A DNA stretch of 47,296 nt from Candidatus Jettenia ecosi (lineage in GTDB: Bacteria > Planctomycetota > Brocadiia > Brocadiales > Brocadiaceae), in assembly GCA_005524015.1 (NCBI GenBank), contig SULG01000020.1, positions 1-47,296 on the forward strand. The letters run 5' to 3'. A program made the position numbers and the translations under genes. Positions 34,359 through 41,859 of the stretch are shown here, one piece after another (within the stretch, counting starts at the first letter, position 1; each line of letters begins with the position of its first letter). The notes below the pieces were generated by a model that worked only from the letters and a program-made list of their open reading frames with translations, had not been told where the DNA came from and ran no database searches.

Positions 34359-35435
34359 TTAATGTGATGCCACAGAGACTGAGTGGCTATCCGATATGAT
34401 GTCTGCTAATTTCTTCATCACTTCCAAAGATGTAGGTACCCCACCTCCGGTTCTTCCATAAAAATGAACCGGGCATCTACCCTCAACTGCCAGCCTCACA
34501 TCCTCAACCATCTGCCCCGCACTCATCTCCACCGTCAAAATACACTGCACTTTTTCTGATACCGTTCTGATACACTCCTTTGGAAATGGCCATAAGGTAA
34601 TGGGGCGTATCAAACCTACGTTACATTCAAGTTGACTGCTTTTCCTGATAACCTCTTTGCATATACGCGCAGAGGTACCATAAGCAATGAGAACAACATC
34701 GGCCTCATCAATATCAATGGCTTCATAACGAACTTCATGTTCTTCAATTGTCCTATATTTCTTCTGCAGGTGGGCATTGAACTCTTCCAATTGACCCTTA
34801 ATAGGATAAAAGGACTTTACAATATTCCTCTTTCTCCCTTCGGCGCCTGTCAATGCCCAATCTTTTGGTGGAAGATCTTTTTTCTGTTTCTTATGAAATT
34901 CTACCGGTTCCATGAGTTGTCCTATCTGCGCATCTCCCAGTATCAAAACAGGATTTCTGTATTTATCAGCTAAATCAAAAGCATCATACACAAGATCTGC
35001 CATCTCCTGAACAGAGGCTGGCGCAAGCACTATAACATGATAGTCGCCATGCCCTCCGCCTTTTACCGCCTGAAAGTAGTCAGCCTGAGACGCTGAAATA
35101 TCACCTAATCCTGGTCCACCCCTTTGTATATTAACAATTACACAGGGAAGTTCACTTCCGGCCAAATAGGAAATTGCTTCTTGTTTTAAACTTATTCCAG
35201 GACTCGAGGAAGAGGTCATTGTCCGGGCGCCTGCCGCTGCACTCCCGTAAACCATATTAATTGCTGCAATCTCACTTTCAGCCTGAATAAAGGCGCCGCC
35301 AACCTGAGGCATTCTTACTGCCATATAGTTAATAAGCTCATTCTGGGGAGTGATAGGATATCCGTAATAGTATCTGCAACCGGCTTGTATGGCAATCTCG
35401 GCAGCAGCTTCATTTCCCGTTAATAACTGCTTCAT
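34359..35435 (-). CDS. korA: 2-oxoacid:ferredoxin oxidoreductase, alpha subunit
   Basis: The protein is 358 residues. The start region GNEAAAEIAIQAGCRYYYGYPITPQNE, the central TSSSSPGISLKQE and QRGGPGLGD are hallmarks of the alpha chain, which binds the substrate and shapes the TPP pocket. 2-oxoglutarate is the most likely substrate; 2-oxoisovalerate cannot be excluded. A repeat of about 128 bp separates it from korD. Confidence 0.88.
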   Translation of the reverse strand: MKQLLTGNEAAAEIAIQAGCRYYYGYPITPQNELINYMAVRMPQVGGAFIQAESEIAAINMVYGSAAAGARTMTSSSSPGISLKQEAISYLAGSELPCVIVNIQRGGPGLGDISASQADYFQAVKGGGHGDYHVIVLAPASVQEMADLVYDAFDLADKYRNPVLILGDAQIGQLMEPVEFHKKQKKDLPPKDWALTGAEGRKRNIVKSFYPIKGQLEEFNAHLQKKYRTIEEHEVRYEAIDIDEADVVLIAYGTSARICKEVIRKSSQLECNVGLIRPITLWPFPKECIRTVSEKVQCILTVEMSAGQMVEDVRLAVEGRCPVHFYGRTGGGVPTSLEVMKKLADIISDSHSVSVASH

Positions 35436-35480
35436 AATCGTATGTCCTTCGAAAATTATCTTTCTCTACAATCTGCAATG

Positions 35481-35608
35481 GGACACAGATTAACGCAGAT
35501 ACGTACAGATACATAATGATGTAGATCTATGTACCTCACCTACTAGGTGATTAACCATACTTCTCTCTTCTATTGAAAATCAGTGTTTATCTGTGTTCTT
35601 CTGTGTCC
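35481..35608. repeat. ACACAGAT-type inverted repeat (copy 2)
   Basis: The arms ggacacagattaacgcagat and atctgtgttcttctgtgtcc match the element at 17670-17761. The centre carries about 40 extra bases with a cacctactaggtg palindrome. It is inserted inside the kor operon between korD and korA. Unlike copy 1, no GxxExxY gene adjoins it. Confidence 0.8.
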
Positions 35609-35619
35609 GGCTGCAACGC

Positions 35620-35823
35620 TCAGGTATAAATCTCTATCGCTACATCAGGACACATGATTGCGCATTTCTTACAGCCATCACACACACTACCTTCTTTAAA
35701 TACTACGGGGTGCAATCCTTGTTCATTTATCGTAGTTGATACCACTAATGACTTATTATGGCATACCGGTAGACAAAGAAGACACCCTTTACAGTAATTT
35801 TCTTTTATTTTAATTACGGCCAT
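35620..35823 (-). CDS. korD: 2-oxoacid:ferredoxin oxidoreductase, delta subunit (2[4Fe-4S])
   Basis: The protein is 67 residues. There are two complete [4Fe-4S] motifs: C11-C14-C17-C21 and C48-C51-C54-C58. It would carry electrons from the TPP site to soluble ferredoxin. GGAGG precedes the ATG at a good distance. The start overlaps the end of nadK by 14 nt, so kor expression is tied to the upstream housekeeping genes. Confidence 0.9.
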   Translation of the reverse strand: MAVIKIKENYCKGCLLCLPVCHNKSLVVSTTINEQGLHPVVFKEGSVCDGCKKCAIMCPDVAIEIYT

Positions 35824-36652
35824 AATTCGGATGTCCTCCCCAGTTTAATTTTTCGCGCAATACGCTATAAAATGTCCTTGTCCCTGTATCGATCATTTGG
35901 ACTTCAATAGCAGATCGCTCGATCTTTATTTTATCACCTACCTCTAACTCGGTAAAAACCTGTCCATCTACGGTAAAACCGGTGCCGCCCAATTGTGATA
36001 AAAGCTCCATTTCTATTTTCACATTGCCTGAAACAACTAACGGACGGTTTGTGAGGGTGTGGGGACATATAGGCACAATAATAAATGCGTTTAAATCAGG
36101 GGTAAGAAGCGGCCCTCCCGCAGACAAAGAATGCGCTGTTGACCCTAAAGGGGTTGATACAATTAAACCATCAGCCCGGTATGTTGCTACACATTCTCCG
36201 TTGATATTCAACTTAATAGAAATCAACCTTGATAAGGATGAGCGGGAAATTACCGCATCATTAATACCCGTCGATTCATTCAGTATTTTACCTGAACGTT
36301 CAACATGGCATAAGAGCAGCATTCTCTTTCGTATCAGATAATCTCCCATAAATATCTTTTCTAAGGACACGAACACATCCTTTTCCATAAGTTCTGCCAG
36401 AAAGCCAAATCTTCCCATATGCACACCAATAATTGGTATTTGATTCCTTCCGAGGGCTCTACAGGTAGAAAGGATTGCGCCATCGCCGCCAAATACTATG
36501 GCAATTTCTGCTCCAACTCTCTCAAATTTTTTTTCTTTAGACAGATCAATAATTTCAATACCTACATACTTCTCAAGCCACGGCTTTAATCCGTAAATAG
36601 AATCATAAATCTTTTTTCTGCTTAAATCGCCTAAAACTAAAATCTTTTTCAT
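35810..36652 (-). CDS. nadK: NAD kinase
   Basis: The protein is 280 residues from the ATG at 36652; a TTG at 36667 would overlap dxs. The nucleotide motif FGGDG is at 54-58, INDAVISR follows in the middle, and the STPLGSTAHSLSAGGP loop is the conserved NAD-binding stretch. It phosphorylates NAD to NADP. The gene follows dxs by a few bases, which fits demand for NADPH in the MEP route. Confidence 0.92.
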   Translation of the reverse strand: MKKILVLGDLSRKKIYDSIYGLKPWLEKYVGIEIIDLSKEKKFERVGAEIAIVFGGDGAILSTCRALGRNQIPIIGVHMGRFGFLAELMEKDVFVSLEKIFMGDYLIRKRMLLLCHVERSGKILNESTGINDAVISRSSLSRLISIKLNINGECVATYRADGLIVSTPLGSTAHSLSAGGPLLTPDLNAFIIVPICPHTLTNRPLVVSGNVKIEMELLSQLGGTGFTVDGQVFTELEVGDKIKIERSAIEVQMIDTGTRTFYSVLREKLNWGGHPNYGRN

Positions 36653-36656
36653 TCGC

Positions 36657-38588
36657 TTAAACGGCAAAGCTCCGGCTTCTCACTCTGGTAAATAGATTAA
36701 TATTTGTCATTTCAAGCGCCTCGATAAACCTGTTAGCAATTCCATCCTCATCTAAATTCAGGTTTTTTAGTATGAGATTCCGGGGTCCATGCTCAATAAA
36801 GCGATCGGGAATACCCATCCTCACAATTTTATTTGCATCTTCGCCTTCACTCGTAATAAGCTCAAGCACTGCAGACCCAAAACCACCCATGAGGGCATGA
36901 TCCTCGACTGTCAGGATTAATTTATGATTCTTCACCAGGCTTAAAAGAAGTCCTTTATCAAGGGGTTTGGCAAATCTTGCATTAACCACCATAACTTCTA
37001 TACCTTTTTTACTTAACTTCTCCGCTGCCCCTAAACACCGGTATACCATCGCACCATACGCAAGAAGCGCTCCATCAACTCCCTCCCGTAATACCTCAGC
37101 CTTCCCAATCTCAAATGTTTTATCGTGTGAATCCTGTTTTTCTTCAGGAATATCTTCCTTAGGATATCTGATCGCTACAGCTTTACCTGAATCCAGAGCT
37201 ATTTTCAGCATAGATCTCAATTCACTTCCGTCTTTTGGCGCCATCAGGATAATTTCCGGCAAATGACGGAGATAGCCAATATCAAATATACCATTATGCG
37301 TAGGCCCATCGTTACCAACAATCCCTGCCCGGTCTAACATAAATACGACTCCGTTTCGCTGCAGGCAAATATCATGGAATACCTGATCATAGGCTCTTTG
37401 TAAAAACGTTGAGTAAATAGCCACAACAGGTTTCATGCCCCCGGCAGCTAACCCATTTGCCAAACCAATTGCATGTTGTTCACAAATCCCGACATCATAA
37501 AACCGGTCAGGAAATTTTTTACCAAAAGAAATAATACCAGTCCCATCAGGCATGGCAGCAGTAATTCCCACGATCTTATGATCCGTTCTGGCAAATTCTA
37601 CAAGGGCGTCTCCGAAAACATTCGTATAAGAAATTGTCTTTTGGTCTTTTGTACTTTGTGTGACCTTTCCACCGCACATTTCAAATTTACCAGCGCTGTG
37701 GTATTGGGTCGGATTCTGACATGCCGGCTCAAAACCTCTTCCTTTTTCTGTAATCACATGCAAAAGTACCGGACCTTCAAGATGCTTCATATTATTCAAC
37801 GTCTCAAGTAATATTTTAAAATCATGTCCATCAATCGGACCAAAATAATTAAACCCAAGATCCACAAATATCTGGCCCGGAGCAGCCCCTTTTCTTATTG
37901 ACTCAACAATATGCTCCAGCGTCTTTCCTACCGGCTTGCCAAATACTGGTAAGATACTCAGTAAATTATGAAAATCCTTCTTGAGATCGGTATAGAGTGG
38001 CGCGGATCTAATCTTATTCAAATATTTTGAAAAAGCTCCAACCGTATTGGAAATTGACATCTCATTATCATTTAACACTACCAATAAATTTTTCTTAAGA
38101 TCGCCCGCATGATTAAGCGCCTCCAAAGACATTCCAGCCCCTATAGCGCCGTCTCCAACAACAGCAACAACAGACCTCCTGTATCCAAGAATCTCATCAG
38201 CGCAAGAAATTCCGAGAGCTGCCGATATAGCATTACCACTGTGTCCGCAGGTAAAGGGGTCATAGGGACTTTCATTCTTATCTGGAAAACCACTCAGGCC
38301 CTTGTATTGCCTTAAGGTTGAAAATTTCGATTTTCTTCCGGTAAGGATCTTATGAACATAGGCCTGGTGGCCTACATCCCATACTATTTTATCCCTTTTA
38401 AAATCGAAGCAGTAATGCAGTGCAATGGTTAATTCAACAACACCCAGGTTTGAAGAAAGATGGCCTGGATTTTTTGAAACAACATCTACGATGAGTTCTC
38501 TAATCTCTGTTGCCAGTTGAGGCAAATCCTCTGCTTTTACTTTTTTTAAATCCTCTGGATATTCAATACAATCTAATAATTTACTCAT
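36657..38588 (-). CDS. dxs: 1-deoxy-D-xylulose-5-phosphate synthase
   Basis: The protein is 643 residues, full length. The TPP motif runs from GDGAIGAG (145-152) to NDNEMS (173-178). Conserved His residues are in PGHLSSNLG (H43) and DVGHQAY (H74). The DRAGIVGNDGPTHNG segment is a family mark. It condenses pyruvate with glyceraldehyde-3-phosphate, the first MEP pathway step. xseB upstream is the common dxs neighbour in bacteria. Confidence 0.96.
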   Translation of the reverse strand: MSKLLDCIEYPEDLKKVKAEDLPQLATEIRELIVDVVSKNPGHLSSNLGVVELTIALHYCFDFKRDKIVWDVGHQAYVHKILTGRKSKFSTLRQYKGLSGFPDKNESPYDPFTCGHSGNAISAALGISCADEILGYRRSVVAVVGDGAIGAGMSLEALNHAGDLKKNLLVVLNDNEMSISNTVGAFSKYLNKIRSAPLYTDLKKDFHNLLSILPVFGKPVGKTLEHIVESIRKGAAPGQIFVDLGFNYFGPIDGHDFKILLETLNNMKHLEGPVLLHVITEKGRGFEPACQNPTQYHSAGKFEMCGGKVTQSTKDQKTISYTNVFGDALVEFARTDHKIVGITAAMPDGTGIISFGKKFPDRFYDVGICEQHAIGLANGLAAGGMKPVVAIYSTFLQRAYDQVFHDICLQRNGVVFMLDRAGIVGNDGPTHNGIFDIGYLRHLPEIILMAPKDGSELRSMLKIALDSGKAVAIRYPKEDIPEEKQDSHDKTFEIGKAEVLREGVDGALLAYGAMVYRCLGAAEKLSKKGIEVMVVNARFAKPLDKGLLLSLVKNHKLILTVEDHALMGGFGSAVLELITSEGEDANKIVRMGIPDRFIEHGPRNLILKNLNLDEDGIANRFIEALEMTNINLFTRVRSRSFAV

Positions 38589-38732
38589 ATTGCATCCATT
38601 ATGTTAAAGGTAAACATGTATGTAATTTATTCATCTTCCAGGCAGTTCCGGAATATATTTTTCCTCAAAATCTTCATATCCCTTTATGCATGATAGTACA
38701 TAATCCTGACAAAAACAGATACAAAAATTTCT

Positions 38733-38963
38733 TCAGGTAGTCTCAATCCCGAAATCTTTTGTACGAAAGCCTCTGTTCCCATCTTTCATCAGGATTTGAA
38801 TCTTTTTTTCTGCATCTTCTAACATAGAGACACATTGTTTATACAATTTAATACCGTTCTCATATTCAGATAATGCCTCATCCAGAGATAAATCCCCTCT
38901 CTCGATCCGCTCTACAATATCTTCTAATCCTTTTAGTGCATCCGCAAATTTTATCTTGGCCAT
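38733..38963 (-). CDS. xseB: exodeoxyribonuclease VII small subunit
   Basis: The protein is 76 residues, all helical. FADALKGLEDIVERIERGDLSLDEAL is the family signature that packs against the XseA C-terminal helices. It normally abuts xseA, but here a 346-bp gap with inserted repeats separates them. The next gene, dxs, is 144 bp further. Confidence 0.9.
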   Translation of the reverse strand: MAKIKFADALKGLEDIVERIERGDLSLDEALSEYENGIKLYKQCVSMLEDAEKKIQILMKDGNRGFRTKDFGIETT

Positions 38964-39009
38964 ACAATCGTAACCATATATTCCTGATTCGAAATATCCT
39001 ATACACCGA

Positions 39010-39275
39010 AATGTTTAGGAGTTTTAATTCTGTAGGGCATGGCAAGGCTAAAGCCCATATGCCCATAAAAAAGGAGGTATCTCCTTGGAAAAAGAACAAC
39101 GCATGTCCATGCTCCCCTCTAATCCCCCCTACCCCCCTTTAAAAAAGGGGGAACAAGGGATTTCCCCCTTTTTTAAAGGGGGATCAAGGGGGATTACGGG
39201 TGGTTTGTTATTCTTCACCGTTTCCACATGTTAGCTTGATGCATATAAGGCTAAAGCCTCGCCCTACATCGATTC
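39010..39275 (-). repeat. G/C-run dispersed repeat, copy C, framed by a split TGTAGGGC unit
   Basis: The core 39045-39235 is a reverse-orientation copy of the element at 1-190 and 19723-20066. It is flanked by the halves of a TGTAGGGCAAGG-type palindrome, with tttaggagttttaattctgtagggc before and ggctaaagcctcgccctacatc after. The large repeat apparently inserted into a smaller one. The whole array fills the gap between xseA and xseB. Confidence 0.75.
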
Positions 39276-39309
39276 TCTCTTTTACCAAAGGCAGTCTCAT
39301 ATAAAATAT

Positions 39310-40554
39310 TTACTTTACTATCTCAACTATTGAAGATACAACGTTACCATGAGAAAATCGTATTTTCAATTTTTTCCCAACAACGAGTCCCTCGGTTGAC
39401 TTGATCGGTTTATCATCTTCTCCGTTTGTCGTAATGGAGTAGCCTCTTTCTAATACTTTTAATGGACTCACATTATCCAATCTACTAGCAAGACCCGTTG
39501 ACCGTTCCCATTCCAACTCCACGGTATGTTTACTTACCGTAATTAATCTTTGCGCAACTTCATCTAATTCCTGTTGTAACCTAAGAATTTTATCACGTAG
39601 TTTCTTAAAGGAAAGACTATTTTTGATTCCCATAAGCTGACTCCTGATAAGCAATATTTTATTATATAGCGCCTGGGCAAGTCTAGTTTTAATTTTCTCC
39701 AATGAATCGCTTACCTGATCATAGCATGGAACAACGAGCTCTCCCGCCTCTGTAGGTGTAAGAGCCCTTTTATCAGCAACCAAATCGGAAATAGTTATAT
39801 CAATCTCGTGACCTACTGCGGAGATAACGGGAATTTTTGAGGCATAAATACTCCGTGCAACTACCTCCTCATTAAAGGCCCACAAGTCTTCTAAACTACC
39901 ACCGCCCCTTCCAACAATCATCACATCAATATCCGGAATAGTATTCAAATCAGAAATTGCCTGAGCAATCTCCTGTGCTGCCCCTTCCCCCTGTACTTTT
40001 ACCGGATAAATGAGAATCTTTACCTTAGCGAATCTTCTGTGAATCACCTGGATAATATCCCTGATTGCGGCGCCGGTTAGAGACGTTACAATAGCGATCT
40101 TTCCCGGAAACGACGGAAGGGCTTTTTTATGTGCCAGATCGAATAATCCTTCTTTCCCGAGTCGTTCTTTTAGCTGCAAAAAGGCCAACTGCAATGCTCC
40201 CATACCTTTTGGCTCAATCGCTTCAATAATTAATTGGTATTGACCACGGGATTCGTATACGGTAACAGAGCCAAAGACCAACACCTCCATCCCATCTTTT
40301 AACTCAAATTTTACAGAGCTTGCAACAGACCTGAACATAACAGCCTGAAGCTGGGCATCGGCATCTTTTAATGTCAGATATACATGCCCGGATATCGGTC
40401 TTTTCATGTTGGATATTTCTCCCACAACCCATACATGAAAAAACTCCTGCTCAAGCGAACCACGTATCCTTCGTGTAATTTCAGAGATCGTTAGTATACT
40501 TTTTCGATTCTTTGTGATATCCGTCCGGAAAGGTAATGGTTCAGTAAAATTCAT
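39310..40554 (-). CDS. xseA: exodeoxyribonuclease VII large subunit
   Basis: The protein is 414 residues. The N-terminal OB-fold spans about 20-115 (VVGEISNM, SGHVYLTLKD). The catalytic domain contains TSLTGAAIRDI (158-168), VGRGGGSLEDLWAFNEE (214-230) and GHEID (248-252). A helical region follows at about 280-370 that binds XseB. It degrades single-stranded DNA from both ends without needing metal. The ATG directly follows the stop of the ymdB-like gene. Confidence 0.94.
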   Translation of the reverse strand: MNFTEPLPFRTDITKNRKSILTISEITRRIRGSLEQEFFHVWVVGEISNMKRPISGHVYLTLKDADAQLQAVMFRSVASSVKFELKDGMEVLVFGSVTVYESRGQYQLIIEAIEPKGMGALQLAFLQLKERLGKEGLFDLAHKKALPSFPGKIAIVTSLTGAAIRDIIQVIHRRFAKVKILIYPVKVQGEGAAQEIAQAISDLNTIPDIDVMIVGRGGGSLEDLWAFNEEVVARSIYASKIPVISAVGHEIDITISDLVADKRALTPTEAGELVVPCYDQVSDSLEKIKTRLAQALYNKILLIRSQLMGIKNSLSFKKLRDKILRLQQELDEVAQRLITVSKHTVELEWERSTGLASRLDNVSPLKVLERGYSITTNGEDDKPIKSTEGLVVGKKLKIRFSHGNVVSSIVEIVK

Positions 40555-41346
40555 TTAATCACCCTCTCTGACTTCAACTCTCTTTATACTATCAGCTTTT
40601 CCCGTTTGGCTATCAACAACTACCTTCACTCCGTTTATACGGATATCTCCTTCTGCCACCTCAAACCGGGTTGGCATTTGTGTCGTGATTGCCTTCAATA
40701 CACAATCAATTTTCCTTCCCAGTATAGACTCATGAGGACCTGTCATTCCCAAATCGCTGATGTATGCCGTTCCTTTTGGCAATATCTTCTCATCTGCAGT
40801 AGGCACATGAGTATGGGTGCCAACAACGGCGCTCACCCTGCCATCCAGATACCATCCCATTGCAATCTTTTCAGAGGTTGCTTCTGCATGCATATCTACA
40901 AAGATTACCTTTGTCTCTTTTGATATAATCTTTAAAATATCATCAACTACCCGAAAAGGACAATCTACCGGTTTCATAAATACCCGACCTAATAAGTTAA
41001 TAACACCAATTGGCGTACCTAAATGAGAAGTCTTTACAACATACCCTTTTCCAATTGCTAACGGTGAATAATTGCCTGGTCTCAGGAGACTCCTATTCGT
41101 TTCTAAAAAATGCATTATATCCTTTTTATCCCAGACATGGTCACCCATAGTTATAACATCAACACCATAAGAAAATAACTCATTAGCTATCTCCTCAGTA
41201 ATACCGGCGCCGCCAGCAGCATTTTCCCCATTTGCTATACAAAAATGTATCTGTTCCCTATCGATATATGCCTTTAATTTATTCTTTAATATGATACGTC
41301 CAGGTTTCCCCACGATATCGCCAATAACCAGAACGTTAATTTTCAT
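40555..41346 (-). CDS. YmdB-type metallophosphoesterase (TIGR00282 family)
   Basis: The protein is 263 residues. Metal ligands fit the family: D10 in IGDIVGKPG, E41-N42 in GEN, the GDHVWD motif (68-73), VDMHAE and the GTHTHVPT pair of His. Most relatives have GNHxWD, so D69 in place of Asn is a small variation in the metal site. Described members hydrolyse cyclic nucleotides such as 2',3'-cAMP and affect RNA turnover and development in Bacillus. The function here is unproven. Confidence 0.85.
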   Translation of the reverse strand: MKINVLVIGDIVGKPGRIILKNKLKAYIDREQIHFCIANGENAAGGAGITEEIANELFSYGVDVITMGDHVWDKKDIMHFLETNRSLLRPGNYSPLAIGKGYVVKTSHLGTPIGVINLLGRVFMKPVDCPFRVVDDILKIISKETKVIFVDMHAEATSEKIAMGWYLDGRVSAVVGTHTHVPTADEKILPKGTAYISDLGMTGPHESILGRKIDCVLKAITTQMPTRFEVAEGDIRINGVKVVVDSQTGKADSIKRVEVREGD

Positions 41347-41843
41347 TCAACTTTCTTTCCATAAAAATCCTTAAATTTCTGTTTTAAACGCCTTTCGACA
41401 TCAGCCGGAACAAATTGACTCACACTACCTCCCAAACTAACAGCCTCCTTAATTAAGGTAGAGTTTAAGAATGAATACTGCTCGCTTGTCATTACAAATA
41501 CCGTCTCAACTTCTTTATTGAGGACCCGGTTAGTAAGCGCCCTCTGAAATTCATACTCAAAATCAGACACCGTACGTATACCGCGGAGTATGATATTCGT
41601 CTGTTGTTCTTTTAGATAATCAACGAGCATGCCGGTAAAATAGTCAACTTCCACATTCTTCAAATCTCCGATATTATCACGGATCATCTCCATACGCTCA
41701 TGAACGGAGAACAGGGCGTCCTTCAAAGGATTGCATCCTACAGCAACAATTAAGGTATCAAAAATAATACAACCCCTTCTTATTACATCCAGGTGCCCAT
41801 TCGTAACCGGATCAAATGTTCCCGGATAAACTGCTTTTTTCAT
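41343..41843 (-). CDS. coaD: phosphopantetheine adenylyltransferase
   Basis: The protein is 166 residues from the ATG at 41843, which opens on MKKAVYPGTFDPVTNGHLDVI. A frame open from 41930 would add 29 unrelated residues that run into the lptD gene. The T/HxGH nucleotidyltransferase motif is TNGH, and the C-terminal LNSTLIKEA replaces the usual ISST signature. It makes dephospho-CoA from phosphopantetheine and ATP. It overlaps the next gene by ATGA. Confidence 0.93.
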   Translation of the reverse strand: MKKAVYPGTFDPVTNGHLDVIRRGCIIFDTLIVAVGCNPLKDALFSVHERMEMIRDNIGDLKNVEVDYFTGMLVDYLKEQQTNIILRGIRTVSDFEYEFQRALTNRVLNKEVETVFVMTSEQYSFLNSTLIKEAVSLGGSVSQFVPADVERRLKQKFKDFYGKKVE

Positions 41844-41859
41844 AGTAATATGGTATCGC

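Noticed and set aside
40606-40923. Plus-strand ORFs opposite the ymdB-like, lptD, dxs and kor genes
   Set aside because: Shadows of well supported minus-strand genes with clear family motifs.
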